Shown: in pieces, positions 22,597 through 35,578 of the stretch
Position numbering within the stretch: position 1 is the first letter of the stretch
Layout of the letters: each line of letters starts with the position of its first letter
Assembly (NCBI GenBank): GCA_029204225.1
Contig: CM055097.1
Span: 62,776,120-62,840,119, forward strand
DNA from: Diphasiastrum complanatum
Lineage: Eukaryota > Streptophyta > Lycopodiopsida > Lycopodiales > Lycopodiaceae
Length of the DNA: 64,000 nt
Reading direction: 5' to 3'
The notes under the pieces: generated by a model
The model's database searches: none
Seen by the model: the letters and a program-made list of their open reading frames with translations, nothing else
What the model was told of the DNA's origin: nothing
Translations under genes and position numbers: made by a program

Positions 22597-24540
22597 CTAG
22601 CGCTACCCTCACGCGGGACCACAATGGCGCTGGCGCCAGCACCGGGACCACAACAATGGCGCCGAGACCATCGCTCAAGAGCACGCTGTGGGCGCCGAGC
22701 ACCAGGCCTGTGCATAGGCACATCCATGCTCACGCATGCATGGGAGAATATGGGCAATTTCATTATATATGCAGGCAGATTCATTTCTCTCAGTTGATTA
22801 TGAAATAATTTGAAATCTGCCACGTGGAAAATAGGTCAGGCAAGGCGGGCAGCGGGCAGACAGGCCGGACAGCAGCAAGCCGGCACCTGGTATGCGTGTC
22901 GGGAGCTGAAGAGGGTTGGGGCCAAACCCCGACGTGCTAATAAGATACGAGGGGCCTCAATCATGCATGAGCCACACAAAGCCCTAAGGGTTTCACAACC
23001 CATCACACACACATTGTAGCCATTTTTGCCTGACAGCTACATCTCGATGGTGGTTCACTTCCTACACAGATTCTTGCAGCCACCTCCCATGATCAACGTC
23101 CCCCCAACGCGACCATCAGAGGAAGAGTAAATAGGTTTCTTACCAGCGACAGATCTGTCACAGAGCAAATAAGGGATTCTCTGCTCCATCGTGGCTTCAA
23201 AATCTCGTTAGATCGTTCCTACTTACAATTTTCAAGCCCACGGAAACAGCTCCCACAGAATCTGCTAGCATCAGTTGCCAATCAGGTTCCAAAAAACACG
23301 TTTCTACACTATCACGTGGCACCTCCATCAGCGGCCTATATAGAGAACATGATTGTTTTCAGGCTGAAATGAACTCATGTCATTGACAGATCAACTCGCA
23401 ATTTTCCTTGGCAAAATGGGGTTAAAAAATAGAGGTAATGCTTAGATTCTTACATGCAAGCTTCCAAATGTTCAACCCATCATCTATAATAGCGGTTTAC
23501 ATGTTTCTGTCTGCTGCAGGTTACCCTCATGATGGATATTACTTCTAAAGAAGTCCCATCTGACTAACATCCTTCAATGGCTATGCAGAGATCACAAAAG
23601 GTTAAGAACGAGTTTGGAAGGAGGATTCCAAGCTTGTTTCATAGGAGTCAAACCACAGGGTTACCTCTCTTCAACAAAAGATTTGATTTCAAAACTTGAC
23701 AAACATTTGGTGTTCTTTAGAAGTCCCAACTTAGCAACAGATCTTCTTTCCACTAAATCATCTCACTATAACCAGAGAAACGAGCTTGAAGAGATGATAG
23801 CTTGCTTTTTAATGTCCCCAAAACATGATTACTTCCACAACCAACTTACAAGTTATGCAAAAAAAAGCATTTCCCCCCCTTAACTCAGATTGCATGCATC
23901 CACAAACCCATTCTTTATCTACTATAGTTAGAGAATCATCAATTTATTGCATCCAATTAATGTTTTCAGTTTTTAGATTACAGTTTCACAAGAGGATTAG
24001 TCTAAAAAAAAACTTAAATCCTCACATGCAACCCATAAATTCAAGATTCCTAGCAACAGTTCCTTTATTCATTCAAGGCAAATTGATTCCTCAATAACTC
24101 ACTTTGGCGCTCTTTTCGGCCATGTCCTAACAGCGATGCAGAGTCTCTATTTGGATCGCTCCCTTCGTCCGAATAAATGTTGATTTGCTATCGAATGTTA
24201 TACCAAGAAAGGACATGTATGAAGATTATGTTGTTGCAGCTTCTGTTAATAACAGAACTTTCTTGAGAACATGTGTTGTTGATCTGGGCAATCATGTTGT
24301 GGGTCAATTTCATGAGGCCAAAAGAAGAAAAATTGAAAGACAAATTCAACTTGATGAAAGGCTATCTCTGAGATTACAGACTGCTCCAGAGTGATGTACA
24401 CACATTGTATATATATTCAAGTAAAGACTTTTTATCTTTTACAATTGTTCGAGATCCATTATAAAATGTGTTGAAGAAATATCTTTTCTTTGATGTGTTG
24501 CTGATTTCGATTGTTCGCGAGGACGCTTTACATTTTTTTT
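22597..24540. other. Unassigned gypsy-internal region
   Basis: GC-rich to about 22950 with GGCGCC words, then mixed. Small plus-strand ORFs exist at 23614-23883 (89 aa), 23825-24097 and 24185-24394 (69 aa, ending LRLQTAPE), none with a recognisable domain. The last lies about 160 bp before the gypsy polypurine tract and could be a remnant of the element's 3' coding region. I do not assign functions. Confidence 0.3.
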
Positions 24541-24552
24541 GGGGGGGAGGGA
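24541..24552 (+). other. Gypsy polypurine tract
   Basis: GGGGGGGAGGGA, preceded by a T run, lies two bases before TGTAATACCC. This placement marks the following sequence as the 3' LTR on the plus strand. Confidence 0.8.
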
Positions 24553-24554
24553 TA

Positions 24555-25588
24555 TGTAATACCCTATTACATGCATATTTTTCTTATATTACTATTTTGA
24601 GATGCAAAACCCCAATCAACCTACTCAACTGATGAAGATAACTACCAAATATGAAGAAATATCTAATGATCCCGATAATGACAAGTTATTCAAATATATA
24701 TTAAAAATAAAGAGGCCTAAAATAAATGTGAGTGAAGGAAAGACTATAACCCGAAGGGCAATTATGAAATGAATGAACCTTGATAAGAAGTCTAGCCCTA
24801 ATAGAAGAACATTCTAGAAGACTCATATATTATGCCTCAAGCAAACGTTGCAATCTTCCACATGCTTGCTTCTCATTGGAACAAAGTCGCGTGACAAGGA
24901 TGCCACCCAAAAAATGTACACTTGTAATTTTTCTATTGAATGAAATTAGTAAATCAAATCAAATAAGAAGTGGCATATTGGTTACTAAAGAGCTGCGTAC
25001 TTTAGCGCTTGTTCCCTATATGTACACCACTTACGCTTCAATACAATTACACTGACACATATCTGGACTTACACATCCTAAAGCTTGCTCTGTGTTGTTG
25101 TGAATCAATAAATCTTCATATGGATACTCGTGCAGTTTAAATCAATAGTTAGTCGTTCTTTTGAATGAGCACTTTCTATTGTTGAGGACAGATTGTCGGA
25201 CTACATTTGGATTGTGTTGAGACATTTGTATGTTTCTCTGCCTTGGTTTATCTGATGCAATAAACCTCGCTTGTCTGAGAAACTTTATTAGGTGCACAGA
25301 CCGATAGATCGATCTGGCTGATAAGTTGGATACACTAATCAGCAATGCAACATGTTCGATATGAGATTAGTCGGCATTAATATCTTTCACTTTTGTATGT
25401 TTGAAATCACACCCTAACCGGTGACACTGGTCGTGGATACTTCTAAATGTCCGTTGACAACCAACTTTTAATCCAAGAATAATAAATGAGTTAAAAACAT
25501 CTAAAATTACAATATAAAGCAGTCTCTTTGGGGAACAACAATATTTTATACTACATATCCTTACAATTAAGATAAGTATAACATGACA
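24555..25588 (+). repeat. Gypsy 3' LTR
   Basis: 1,034 bp, TGTAATACCC to CATGACA, followed by the ATAGA duplication at 25589. It matches the 5' remnant over 24725-25045, including GACTATAAC-CGAAGGGCA and a CATGCTTGCTTCTCATTGGA-like block. GTTCCCTATATGTACACC near 25010 is a possible core promoter. Confidence 0.85.
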
Positions 25589-25593
25589 ATAGA

Positions 25594-27379
25594 TTGCGAT
25601 CTAAGTCCATTGGAGGCATAACATCTTATGGGGCTCTATTTGGTAAGAAGCCAAATCTCAAAGATCTTAAAATATTTGGGTCTACTTGCTATGTATTTCA
25701 ATCATTAGATACAAGAAAGAAGGATGATCCTACATCCATGAAAGAAATCTTTGTTGGTTATGGTGAAAAAACCAAGGGATATAGAGTCTATAATCCTATC
25801 ACTAAAAAGATTTTAGTGAGTAGAGATGTTACATTTGATGAAGATCATTATTTCAAGATAAAGGATAGTGCTACTAATCACTCTTATGTCAAGGATCTTG
25901 CAAGATTTGAGGAGGATCCTTCAAATGATCAAGATCTTGAGGATCCACATCAAGACCCGAGTGCTCCAAGAAGATCCACAAGAAGGAGGGTCGAGCCATC
26001 AAGGCTCACATATGTTGACAAAGGTGATCAAAGGGAAGAATTTCATTCTCTTACCTCTTATACTTTTCTTACATCCATGCTTGATGAGCCAAGTTGCTTT
26101 GAAGATGCTATGGAGTCACATGAATGGAGGGATGCCATGCAAAGGGAGTATGATGCTCTTATGGAGAATCATACATAGAAGCTTGTGGATCTTCCTCATG
26201 GAAGAAGACCACTTGAGTGCAAATGGATCTATAGATTGAAGTACAACCAAGATGGAAGTATAAACAAGCATAAAGCAAGGCTAGTGGCATAGGGGAGGAG
26301 ATCTCCATGAGGCAACCTGAGGGCTTCATCAAGGAAGATCAATGAGAAAAAGTATGTTTGTTGCAAAGGAGCCTCTATGGGCTCAACTAGGCACCTAGAG
26401 CTTGGTACTCTAGGTTGAATGCCTTCTTAATCTCTATTCATTTTGTTGTTAGTGCTTATGAACCTTCATTGTACATGAGATTTAATGATGGAAAGATCAT
26501 TATTCTCATTTTGTATGTAGATGATATTATTCTCAGTGGTAATGATCATGCAAGCATAAGGGAAGTGAAACTAGCGTTGCCTAAAGAGTTTAAGATGGTA
26601 GATTTTGGTATTCTTCATTTAATACTAGGCATAGAAGTATCAAAAGGAAAGGATTTGAGTTTTATTTGTCAATCCAAATATGCATTTTGTATCTTAGAAA
26701 AATTTGAAATGAAAGATTGTAAAGGAGTAGATACTCCTATGGAGCAAAATGTAAAAGTCTCTAATGGTGATGATGAAGCATTCTTTGAGGACATCACACT
26801 ATATAGAAGGCTTATAGGCTCCCTAATATATCTTACTAAAAAAAAGGGTGTTGAGGTACATCTCGGCCACCAAGAACTTTGGCATTTTGTATCATGGATC
26901 TAACCTTGCTTTGAGGGCCTATTCGGATGCTAATTTTGTAGCTGATAAGGTGGATAGGAAGTCCACAAGTGCTTTTGCTACCTTTCTATGGGATGGCATA
27001 GTATCTTGGCTTTCCAAAAAGCAAGAACAATATCTCTATCTTCAATTGAGTCAGAATACAAGACTTTGACATCAACAACAAAAGAAATCTTGTGGTTAAA
27101 GAGGCTATTGGTGGAGCTACAAGTCATGGAGGCTGAGGAGCAGCCTATTATATATTGTGACAACCAATCCCACATTCCATGCAAGGAGCAAGCACATAGA
27201 GATTGCTCACCATTTTTTGAGGGAAAAGGTTCAAGCAAAAGAAGATCAAGTTACAACATGTATCTTCTTCAGATTTCCTTGTTGATCTACTCACTAAATC
27301 CTTGCCAAAGGCTTCATTTATCAAGTTAAGATCAACCTTAGGTGTTGTAGATAGATGTATCAAGCTAAAAATTGAGGAG
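25594..27379 (+). pseudogene. Copia element C integrase tail, reverse transcriptase and RNase H
   Basis: Continues the integrase cut at 11316 (GALFGKKPNLKDLKIFG, ETKGYRVYNP-like). RT starts at WRDAMQREYDAL; a TAG at 26176-26178 replaces Trp in ENHTW. After KARLVA about 60 codons are missing, and sequence resumes at ISMRQPEGF. A TAG at 26388-26390 replaces Gln in GLNQAPRAW. YVDDIILSGND is near 26515. Thumb and RNase H follow (AYSDANFVADK, YCDNQS) with frameshifts. The remnant ends with polypurine GAGGAG before the 3' LTR. Confidence 0.9.
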
Positions 27380-28100
27380 TGTTAGATTTTACAATTTTTA
27401 CCTTGTAAATGTAATTATTTTGATATCTATGTGGATCCACATGTGTGGGGACCTGTCCACACGTGTGAAATGTCAAGCATAAATTTCAGATCCATTGTAT
27501 TTAGATTTTATTTGAGTCAAATGTCAAATCTCCTAAATTGTAGGAGTTATCTCCTAGATTGTAGGAATCTAGAAGGTCAACACCAATGATGATGTGGCAA
27601 ATTAGTGGAATCTTAGCCAAAGTGGATATAAATAAGCACTATGAGCTGTCTCACACGTGATGGATATGGATTAGAGAGAGATTATGAAGATTTTGTATAT
27701 CATCCATGTGAGATCCCTTTTGAGGTTAATGATGAGAAACATTTGTTTGGGAGCAATCTTGGTGATTTCACTTCTCTATGCATGTTCTTTGTGAATGAAT
27801 GCTTAGGATCTGATAAGTAAACATATTTTATGTTAGTAGACCATACATCAACTATACTTCACACGTGTGAAGGCTTATGATCATTATCCATGATTGCTCT
27901 TGCTTGGATATGTAGAAATTGTCAAGTAGAAGCTAAATTTGGATGCTAGTTTGGAGATAGATCAACATACCAAGTTGCCAATCACTCTTATTGATCTTTT
28001 GTAGATCTATTTGAGTCATATTCTCTGATTTTTGATAGTAAATAGGTCAAGAGGCTGTTATAAATAAGCTACAAACGTGGGAGGAACCCATCTCTTGAGG
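27380..28100 (+). repeat. Element C 3' LTR
   Basis: Begins TGTTAGATTTTAC directly after GAGGAG. It carries CACACGTGTG at 27458-27467 and 27860-27869 and a TATA-like GATATAAATAAGC near 27628. The right end is uncertain. The terminal block AAATAGGTCAAG...GTGGGAGGAACCCAT (28043-28092) recurs at 30053-30107. Confidence 0.75.
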
Positions 28101-28107
28101 AAACAAT

Positions 28108-28570
28108 TTGTTTCGAGTGACAAAGCTTTGCTAGCTTTAGCGCTCAAGTCTAGAGAAACGCAAGGGAGCTACCCGTACACGAAGGCCAAATCTTTGAGGA
28201 GTGAAGATCCGAGGATGATGGCCAAAAACATTCATTGACTAAAGGATACCCGAACGTGAAGAAGAAATGTTTGTGGACCCAAAAAAGCCCAATGGCAAGG
28301 ATGAAAGACGAAAAAGACACGAAGACCAAAAGGCGGCGTATCTTCACGTTTCAAAGTACAAGGAGGATATCATCCTCCACAGACAATCTGGATACCGTTA
28401 AGATGCGCTTAATCAGCCGTTCTTGTAATCTTAGATCAGATTAACTTTTTTTTCTCTATCTATATAAACAAATCAAACATGAGAGAATTGGTTGAACATC
28501 ACATAGTTGTCCTAAACATCCATTTTTTATTGAACATCAATTGGTTGAATGCCAATTTGAGCTGAGCACA
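28108..28570 (+). repeat. Element F 5' LTR
   Basis: Shares long collinear similarity with 29212-29532, starting GAAACAATTTGTTTCGAG and continuing through AAGCTTTGCTAGCTTTAG, GGGAGCTACCCG, GTGGACCCA-AAAAGCCCAATGGCAAGGA and CTGGATACCGTTA. A TATA-like TCTATATAAACAAATC near 28459 fits an LTR promoter. The exact ends are not fixed. Confidence 0.65.
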
Positions 28571-28574
28571 CAAC

Positions 28575-29205
28575 ACACACCCTGACATAGCTTATGTCAT
28601 GTTCAGAATGAGCCAACTTAGCACAAATCCAAGCTTAGCACATTGGAAGATTGCGAAGCGAATCTTATAGTAACTTCAACAGACGAAGGATTATGGGTTG
28701 TGTTATTCTCATGATGTAGGGTTCCAAATGCACTCCTACAGCGATGCAAATTGGGCTTCACTCAAGGACGACTGTAAAAGTGTCTCAGAAGGGTGCACAA
28801 TTTCAGCAGCCACAACAATTCTCTAGGTCAACAAGAAGTAGACCATCATAGCTCAATCATCCTGCAAAGCTGAATACATTGTAGTCACCAAGATGGCCAA
28901 AGAAATCATATGGCTCAAACAGTTCCTTGACGGACTAGGTGAGAGCACCAGAGAGCCTCTAATCTTGCAGATGGACAACACCTCTACAATACACCTGACG
29001 AAGGATCTCGTGTTTCACTCAAGGATGAAACACATTGCAATTAAGTACCATTTGGTAGGGGACCTAGTCACCAGAAACGAGTTAACGACCAACTTCATTG
29101 GAACGAAACAAATGGTGGCAGACATCTTCACCAAGGCCTTAGACAAAGGATTGTTTGAGAGGCAGAGGAAGAGTCTGGGAGTCATAAAACTACCACGTTT
29201 TGAGA
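28575..29205 (+). pseudogene. Element F RNase H remnant
   Basis: RT thumb and RNase H motifs: PDIAYVMFRMSQLS, HSYSDANWASLKDD, QSSCKAEYI, MDNTSTIHLTKDLVFHSRMKHI, ADIFTKALDKG. Stops at 28824-28826 (Trp to TAG) and 28839-28841 (Gln to TAG) break it. It lies directly between two copies of the F LTR; gag, protease, integrase and RT core are absent, so F is a deletion derivative. The open frame runs on into the 3' LTR, which is not real coding. Confidence 0.85.
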
Positions 29206-29211
29206 GGGAGA

Positions 29212-29532
29212 TAAAGAAACAATTTGTTTCGAGCCACAAAGCTTTGCTAGCTTTAGTGCTCAAGTCCGCAGAAATGCAAGGGAGCTACCCGGATGCGAAG
29301 ATCAAAGTTTTGAGAAGTGAAGACTCGAGGACAATCGTCAAACGGTCGTTGACTGAAGGATACCCGAACGCAAAGAAAAAATGTTCGTGGACCCAGAAAA
29401 GCCCAATGGCAAGGACGAAAGATGAAGAAGACACACCGAAAGGCAATGTATCCTCACACTTCAAAGTACAAGGAGGACATCATCCTCCATAGACAATCTG
29501 GATACCGTTAGGATGTGCTTAATATACAGTTC
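29212..29532 (+). repeat. Element F 3' LTR, truncated
   Basis: Follows the purine-rich GAGAGGGAGATAAAG and matches the 5' copy until about 29520, after which the copies diverge. Confidence 0.65.
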
Positions 29533-30400
29533 GTGAGAGAGATAGTGTCTCTCTAGTGAGATCTTGTGTGTAGAATGCTATTTTTCTTATGTTTATGGGT
29601 CCACATGTGTGAGTACGGACTTGATATGTAAAATTTATGTAAGAAATAGTGAAGCATCCAACATGGATACTATTATCTATATCAATTATGAAAGTTATTA
29701 TAAAAGCATAGAAAGAAGGTCTATTCTTAGAATGGAGATCATTTTTAAGATGGATCAAAGTTGTGCAATAAAACTAGTTGAAGAGGGAGTATGAAAAATT
29801 GTCAACTAGTTAAGTTGTCTAATTTGGCAATTTGGAGGCCAAAGTGAATTTTCAACTTAGAGATACAATTCTTTATGTCAATAAGACCTAAAAACAGTAT
29901 CTATACTATTTTTAACAAGTAAATAGGTGGATTAGATTGAATTTGGACCTACTTTAATTGGTTAGAAGAGATACATTGAATCTAGTCAAGTTATCTACTT
30001 TTTTGGAGAAATTTCTAGAAACTTCCATAAGTTAATAAGCTTAGGCAAGATGATCTAAATAGGTCAAGTGGCTATTATAAGTAGGCTACAAGCGTGGGAG
30101 GAACCCATAAAATTAAGCTCACAGTTTCCTCCTTGGTGATACTATTTCCATTTCAAGATTCTTCCTATAGGAATCACAAAGTTTCCTATTTTGCTAATTT
30201 TACAAAATTACTCTCATTATGTGTGTAGAATAATGTCTGGCAAAATACACGGGTTTCTGCAAGCAACTCGACAACCTACAATTTTTACATAGAATCGAAT
30301 CCAACCAGCCGAACTATTTGAAAGTCGACTTCATTGACTTTCTAGCTAATCTAAATCAAAGGGTATCCATTCCCATCTAATATACATTCGAATGGCAAAG
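29533..30400 (+). repeat. LTR-like debris
   Basis: AT-rich. GAAGAGGGAGTA at about 29776-29787 is followed by TGAAAAATTGTCAAC, the arrangement of a polypurine tract plus LTR start. The segment to about 30108 ends in the block also found at the end of the C LTR. It contains one CCACATGTGTG (a near match to the LTR palindrome) near 29600. Boundaries and family are inferred. Confidence 0.4.
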
Positions 30401-30429
30401 CATCATGAAGAAAATCAAAGGCCTGATCA

Positions 30430-30800
30430 TCCTCGACTTCTTCAACAGACAAGTCACTTGACATCGAAGTCTTCGAAGTCCTCGACTTCTTCAATCAAGT
30501 CTCCGAAGTCGCCGACTTCCTCGACTTCTTCAACAATCAAGTCACTCGACATCGAAGTCTCCAACTTCTTTGACAACTTCAAGCATCAACCTAAGTGTCC
30601 GACTTCTTCCATCGAAGTCTCCAAAGTCTCCGATTTTTTGACAACTTCAGTCATCAACCGAAGTGTCTGCCTTTTTCTACAATCGAAGTCTCCAAATTTT
30701 TGACAACTTCGTTCATAAACCAAAGTGTCCGACTTCCTCCACATCCGAAGTCTCCGACTTCTTCGACAACTTCATTCATCAACCAAAGTGTCAGTGACTT
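30430..30800. repeat. GAAGTC/GACTTC minisatellite
   Basis: Degenerate tandem units of about 63-68 bp built on GAAGTCTCC, GACTTCTTC, GACAACTTC and CATCAACC-AAGTGTC. The clearest three are 30597-30664, 30665-30727 and 30728-30790; shorter GAAGTC clusters precede them. ORFs across it give Ser/Pro-rich peptides that are only repeat translation. Confidence 0.75.
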
Positions 30801-32179
<1,379 letters not shown>

Positions 32180-32216
32180 CCCTCCTTAAATGACAATGCA
32201 AAGATTGAAATCTTCA

Positions 32217-33473
32217 CTACGTAATAAAACCAACACGCGGTATTAAATTTAAAGATTTGCATAAAGCTTCAAATCTGACTCTAGGCAACGCCTTAGTGAA
32301 GAAATCCACAATATTTTCCTTTGTAGGACAATATTCAAGCAAAATGTCGCCATCATGAAGTCTCTTCCGAACAAAGTGATAATGGATCTCGATGTGCTTT
32401 GTCCTCGCATGAAAAACAGGATTCCGTGCAATGGCAATAACACTTTGACCATCACTCAAGTAAGAGTGGCTAAGGGCTCGCCAAACTCCATGTCAACAAG
32501 TAGTCTTCTCAGCCATAAACACTCCGTTGTGGTTAAAAATATCGCTCTATATTTTGCCTCACTAGAAGAAGTAGCAACAGTGGGCTGCTTTTTACTTGAC
32601 CAAGAAATTGCAGAATTTCCATAGAATAAGCAATATCCACTTGTAGAGCGTCTAGTGTCTTGATTTCCACCCCAATCTGAGCTACTAAAACCAACCAAAC
32701 ATGCATCATCACAAGCTAAAAAACCAGTCCATGACTTCTTGTTCTTTGAAGATATCGAAAGATCCTCTTCAACGCTTTCCAATGTGATGTCATCGGGGCA
32801 TGCATGAATTGACTCATGAGTGAGACACTATAAGAAATGTCTAGTTTTGAATTACATAGGCAAATGAAATAGCCAATAGCTCGACAATATAGAGTAGTAT
32901 TAAATGGTTCACCATCACCTTGACTACTGAATTTTAGGCCTGTCTCCATAGGTGTAGCAACCGGCTTGCAATCTTCCATCTTGAACTGCTTCAAAATCTG
33001 CTCAATGTAGCATTCTTGAGAGATGAAAATTCCAGCCCCTTCTTGTACAAATTCAAGACTAAGATAAAAGTGCAATAGGCCTAAATCTGAGGTTTCAAAA
33101 ACCATAACAAGATCAAGTATTATGGCATCAATCTGCTGCTCATTACTTCCCGTACTAATAATATCATCAACATAAAGCAAAATAATGATGATATAATTTT
33201 GTATACCCATTTAGAACCAATTGCCTTCTTCCCATGAGGAAGATCAACAAAAATCCAAATCTGGTTCTTTATGAGTGAGTCATACTCATCTTGCATCGCA
33301 TCCTCCCAACATCTTACTCCCTTGGCCTGCTCATAAAACATAGATTCTTCCGCAACATGTCCATGAGATGTAAGAGCAAAATTTGAAAAATCAGCATAGT
33401 TCACTGATTTTGTAGAGGCACGTGTCTTTCCATCATAAAATGAACTTACATTGTTGTCCCGCAAAGTTGACAA
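32217..33473 (-). pseudogene. Element H reverse transcriptase-RNase H, with RT deletion
   Basis: RT N-terminus WEDAMQDEYDSL, DLPHGKKAIGSKWVYK (33215-33300), then directly IIILLYVDDIISTGSN near 33165-33200. About 125 residues between the fingers and YVDD are deleted. The thumb (GLKFSSQGDGE) and RNase H (FSSSDWGGNQDTRRSTSG, TSSSEAKYRA, NPVFHARTKHIEI, VDFFTKALPR) follow in several frames, ending TAA near 32217. Confidence 0.9.
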
Positions 33474-33667
33474 CAGTCACCTTGGGACTGTTTGGGCTGT
33501 CCAACAACCATGTCTCTTCTTGCAATTTGTTGTCCAAAATCTTCCAAAACTAGTCCTTGTTGTCCAATAGTTCCTACAGGCTAATTTTGAGCAACAATGG
33601 GCGGTTCTTGATGAACATTAGGCTCTAAACTTGATGAGGTGTTGGGAAATTCGAAACTGGTTGATTG

Positions 33668-34727
33668 CTATCCCTTATCTCCAGAAATAGAAGATGGTAC
33701 CAAATCTGGAAAAACTTCAACATTCATGCTATGTGGGTTGTCCCCCTTCAAGATATGAGATGGGGCCATATCTAATGAATTCTTTTCATCAAAATGCACA
33801 TCACGACTAACAATAATCTTGTTAGTGCTCAAATTGAACAGCCTATAGCCTTTGCTTTCACTACTATAGCCAACAAAAATGCATTTAACTCCCTTATCCT
33901 CAAGATTTGTATGAAGTTTATCCAAAACAAAAGCATAAGTCGTACAACCAAAAATGCGAAAGTGAGAGATTAAAGGCTTCTTCCCATACCAAACTTCATA
34001 AATAGTTAATACTTTCAATGCTTTAGTAGGACAACGATTGGTTATGTATGCTGTCGTTATAACCGCTTCAGCCCAAAACTTGTGAGGCAGGCCCTTTGCT
34101 TTGAGCATGCAACGGGCCATCTCCATAAGTGTGCAATTCTTTTGCTCGGCAACACCATTTTGTTGAGGCGTATAGGGAGATTTCATTCGATGTAGAATTC
34201 CCTTCTCTCGAAGAAATGCAGCGAACGTACTCTTGATGTATTCCCCTCCAAAGAATGCCCAAACAAATTTTCCACCATTGCTAGAAAATCTTTGAAATGT
34301 TGAAAAACTTCTGATTAGCCTTCGTAGGATAGATCCATGTAAAATGGAAAAAGTCATCAATAAAAGTCACAGAATAGATGCACTTTCCAATGGATTAGGT
34401 CCTAATTGGATCACAAACATCACTATGAACCAAATCAAATTTATCAAGAACCCTTATAGTTCCATCAATTGGAAAAGGTTTCCTTTGAAACTTTCCAAAT
34501 ATGCACCCCTCACATACATGCCCTTTCGGCTGCTCAATAGTAGAAAAATCTTCTACCATATTAAATGTCTTCAGCTTCTTCAAACTTGCAAAGTTGAGAT
34601 GCCCAAACCTTGCGTGCCACAATTCAGCCAACTCCAATGATTGTGATGTAGAAGCAACAAGACATATAGAGGGAATTCGTCGCTCATAGGTATCCATAAT
34701 GAATAAGCCAGCATGAATTATTCCCAA
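33668..34727 (-). pseudogene. Element H integrase
   Basis: Zinc finger present (LWHARFGHLN, CEGCIFGK), then LVHSDVCDP (first Asp). A frameshifted region follows near 34260-34390 that damages the second Asp segment (reads WAFFGGEYI where DNGGEY is expected). Then come GVAEQKNCTLMEMARC (Glu), FWAEAVITTAYI, FGCTTYAFV and GYSSESKGYRLF. The HHCC is intact, but the core is broken. Confidence 0.88.
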
Positions 34728-34776
34728 AAATAATAATCAAGAGAGATCTTTTAGGATCCTTGACAAGACACTTATC

Positions 34777-35244
34777 TTATTTGAACTCAACAACTAGTCC
34801 TTGCTTCAACATATTTGAAACCGAAAGAAGATTCTTCTTGATTCTCGAAACATAAAGCACATTCTTAATGTACTTTTCTTCACCATTAGGCAGAATGATG
34901 ACTACAATTCCAATTTCATGAACATAATAAGATGAATTATCCGCACATTTTACCTTGCTTCCATTTTGCACTTTTACTAATTTAGTGAATGCTTCTTTGC
35001 GAGAAGTCATATAATGAGTAGCACCATTATCAATCACCCATTCAATGGGCTGAAAATCAACAACTTGCAAAATAGAACCTGAATTCCTCATTGATGTACA
35101 AGTACTAGTAGAAGCAATATTAGACACAAAAGCATAGTCTTGGTTGAAGAGATCACCACTAGCTTCAAGCTCTTGCTCCAAAGTAGCAAGTGAAGCACTA
35201 GTATCAATTCCTTTACTCCCCAATTTTTGGAGCAGCTGAGACAT
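34777..35244 (-). pseudogene. Element H protease
   Basis: Retropepsin site WVIDNGATHYMT near 35010-35045; DSGA has become DNGA by AGT-to-AAT. It continues VKCADNSSYYVHEIG and NVLYVSRIKKNLLSVS, the usual protease-to-integrase linker. Upstream gag is missing; the sequence is cut near 35250 by the divergent element I. Confidence 0.85.
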
Positions 35245-35261
35245 TCTTCATAGGAAGACTA

Positions 35262-35578
35262 CAACATACACATCACAATACAATGGTGTGGCTGAGAGGA
35301 AGAACGAAACTCTCATGGAAGTTGCAAGGTGCAGGATGGCCTACTCAAAGGCATCAAGATCACTATGGGCTAAAGCAGTAGCTACAGCCGCCTATAGCTT
35401 GCAGAACAAGACGGACAAATCAGATGCTCCTCATACTACTTCACATGAAGTGTGGTGGGGTAACAAGCCGAATCTAGCTCGTATTCGAATCTTCGGATGT
35501 ATAGCATATGCACACATTCTTGACAAGATCCGCAAGAAACTGGATGAAAAAGTCAAGCAGGGATACCTTAGGATATGA
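35262..35578 (+). pseudogene. Element I fragment 1: integrase C-terminal half
   Basis: Starts at TYTSQYNGVAERKN and runs through TLMEVARCRMAYSKAS, LWAKAVATAAY, WGNKPNLARIRIFGC and DKIRKKLDEK, ending at TGA. It lies head-to-head with element H. Its start overlaps in content with the end of fragment 2, so the two pieces are in permuted order. Confidence 0.85.

Larger units (their letters stand above)
11317..25588 (+). mobile_element. Ty3/gypsy insertion nested in copia C
   Basis: A 14,272-bp insertion starting TGTAATACCC and ending CATGACA, with 5-bp duplications ATAGA at 11312-11316 and 25589-25593. Removing it and one duplication rejoins the copia C integrase as NYLCNR-LRSKSIGG, in frame. 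Related LTR sequence is at each end (11317-11650 and 24555-25588). A gypsy pol remnant lies at 11800-14053 and a polypurine run before the 3' LTR. The middle is filled by later arrivals: an inverted-repeat module and copia E. Confidence 0.9.

Noticed and set aside
22476-22823. Overlapping ORFs on both strands near the inverted-repeat module
   Set aside because: GC-rich repeat DNA with no domain; the module copies at 14054 and 21786 do not preserve a reading frame.
29015-29263. 82-codon minus-strand ORF
   Set aside because: It is antisense to the clear copia F RNase H motifs.
30430-30800. CRISPR-like array of regular repeats
   Set aside because: Units are degenerate and contiguous without unique spacers, and the genome is a plant nucleus.
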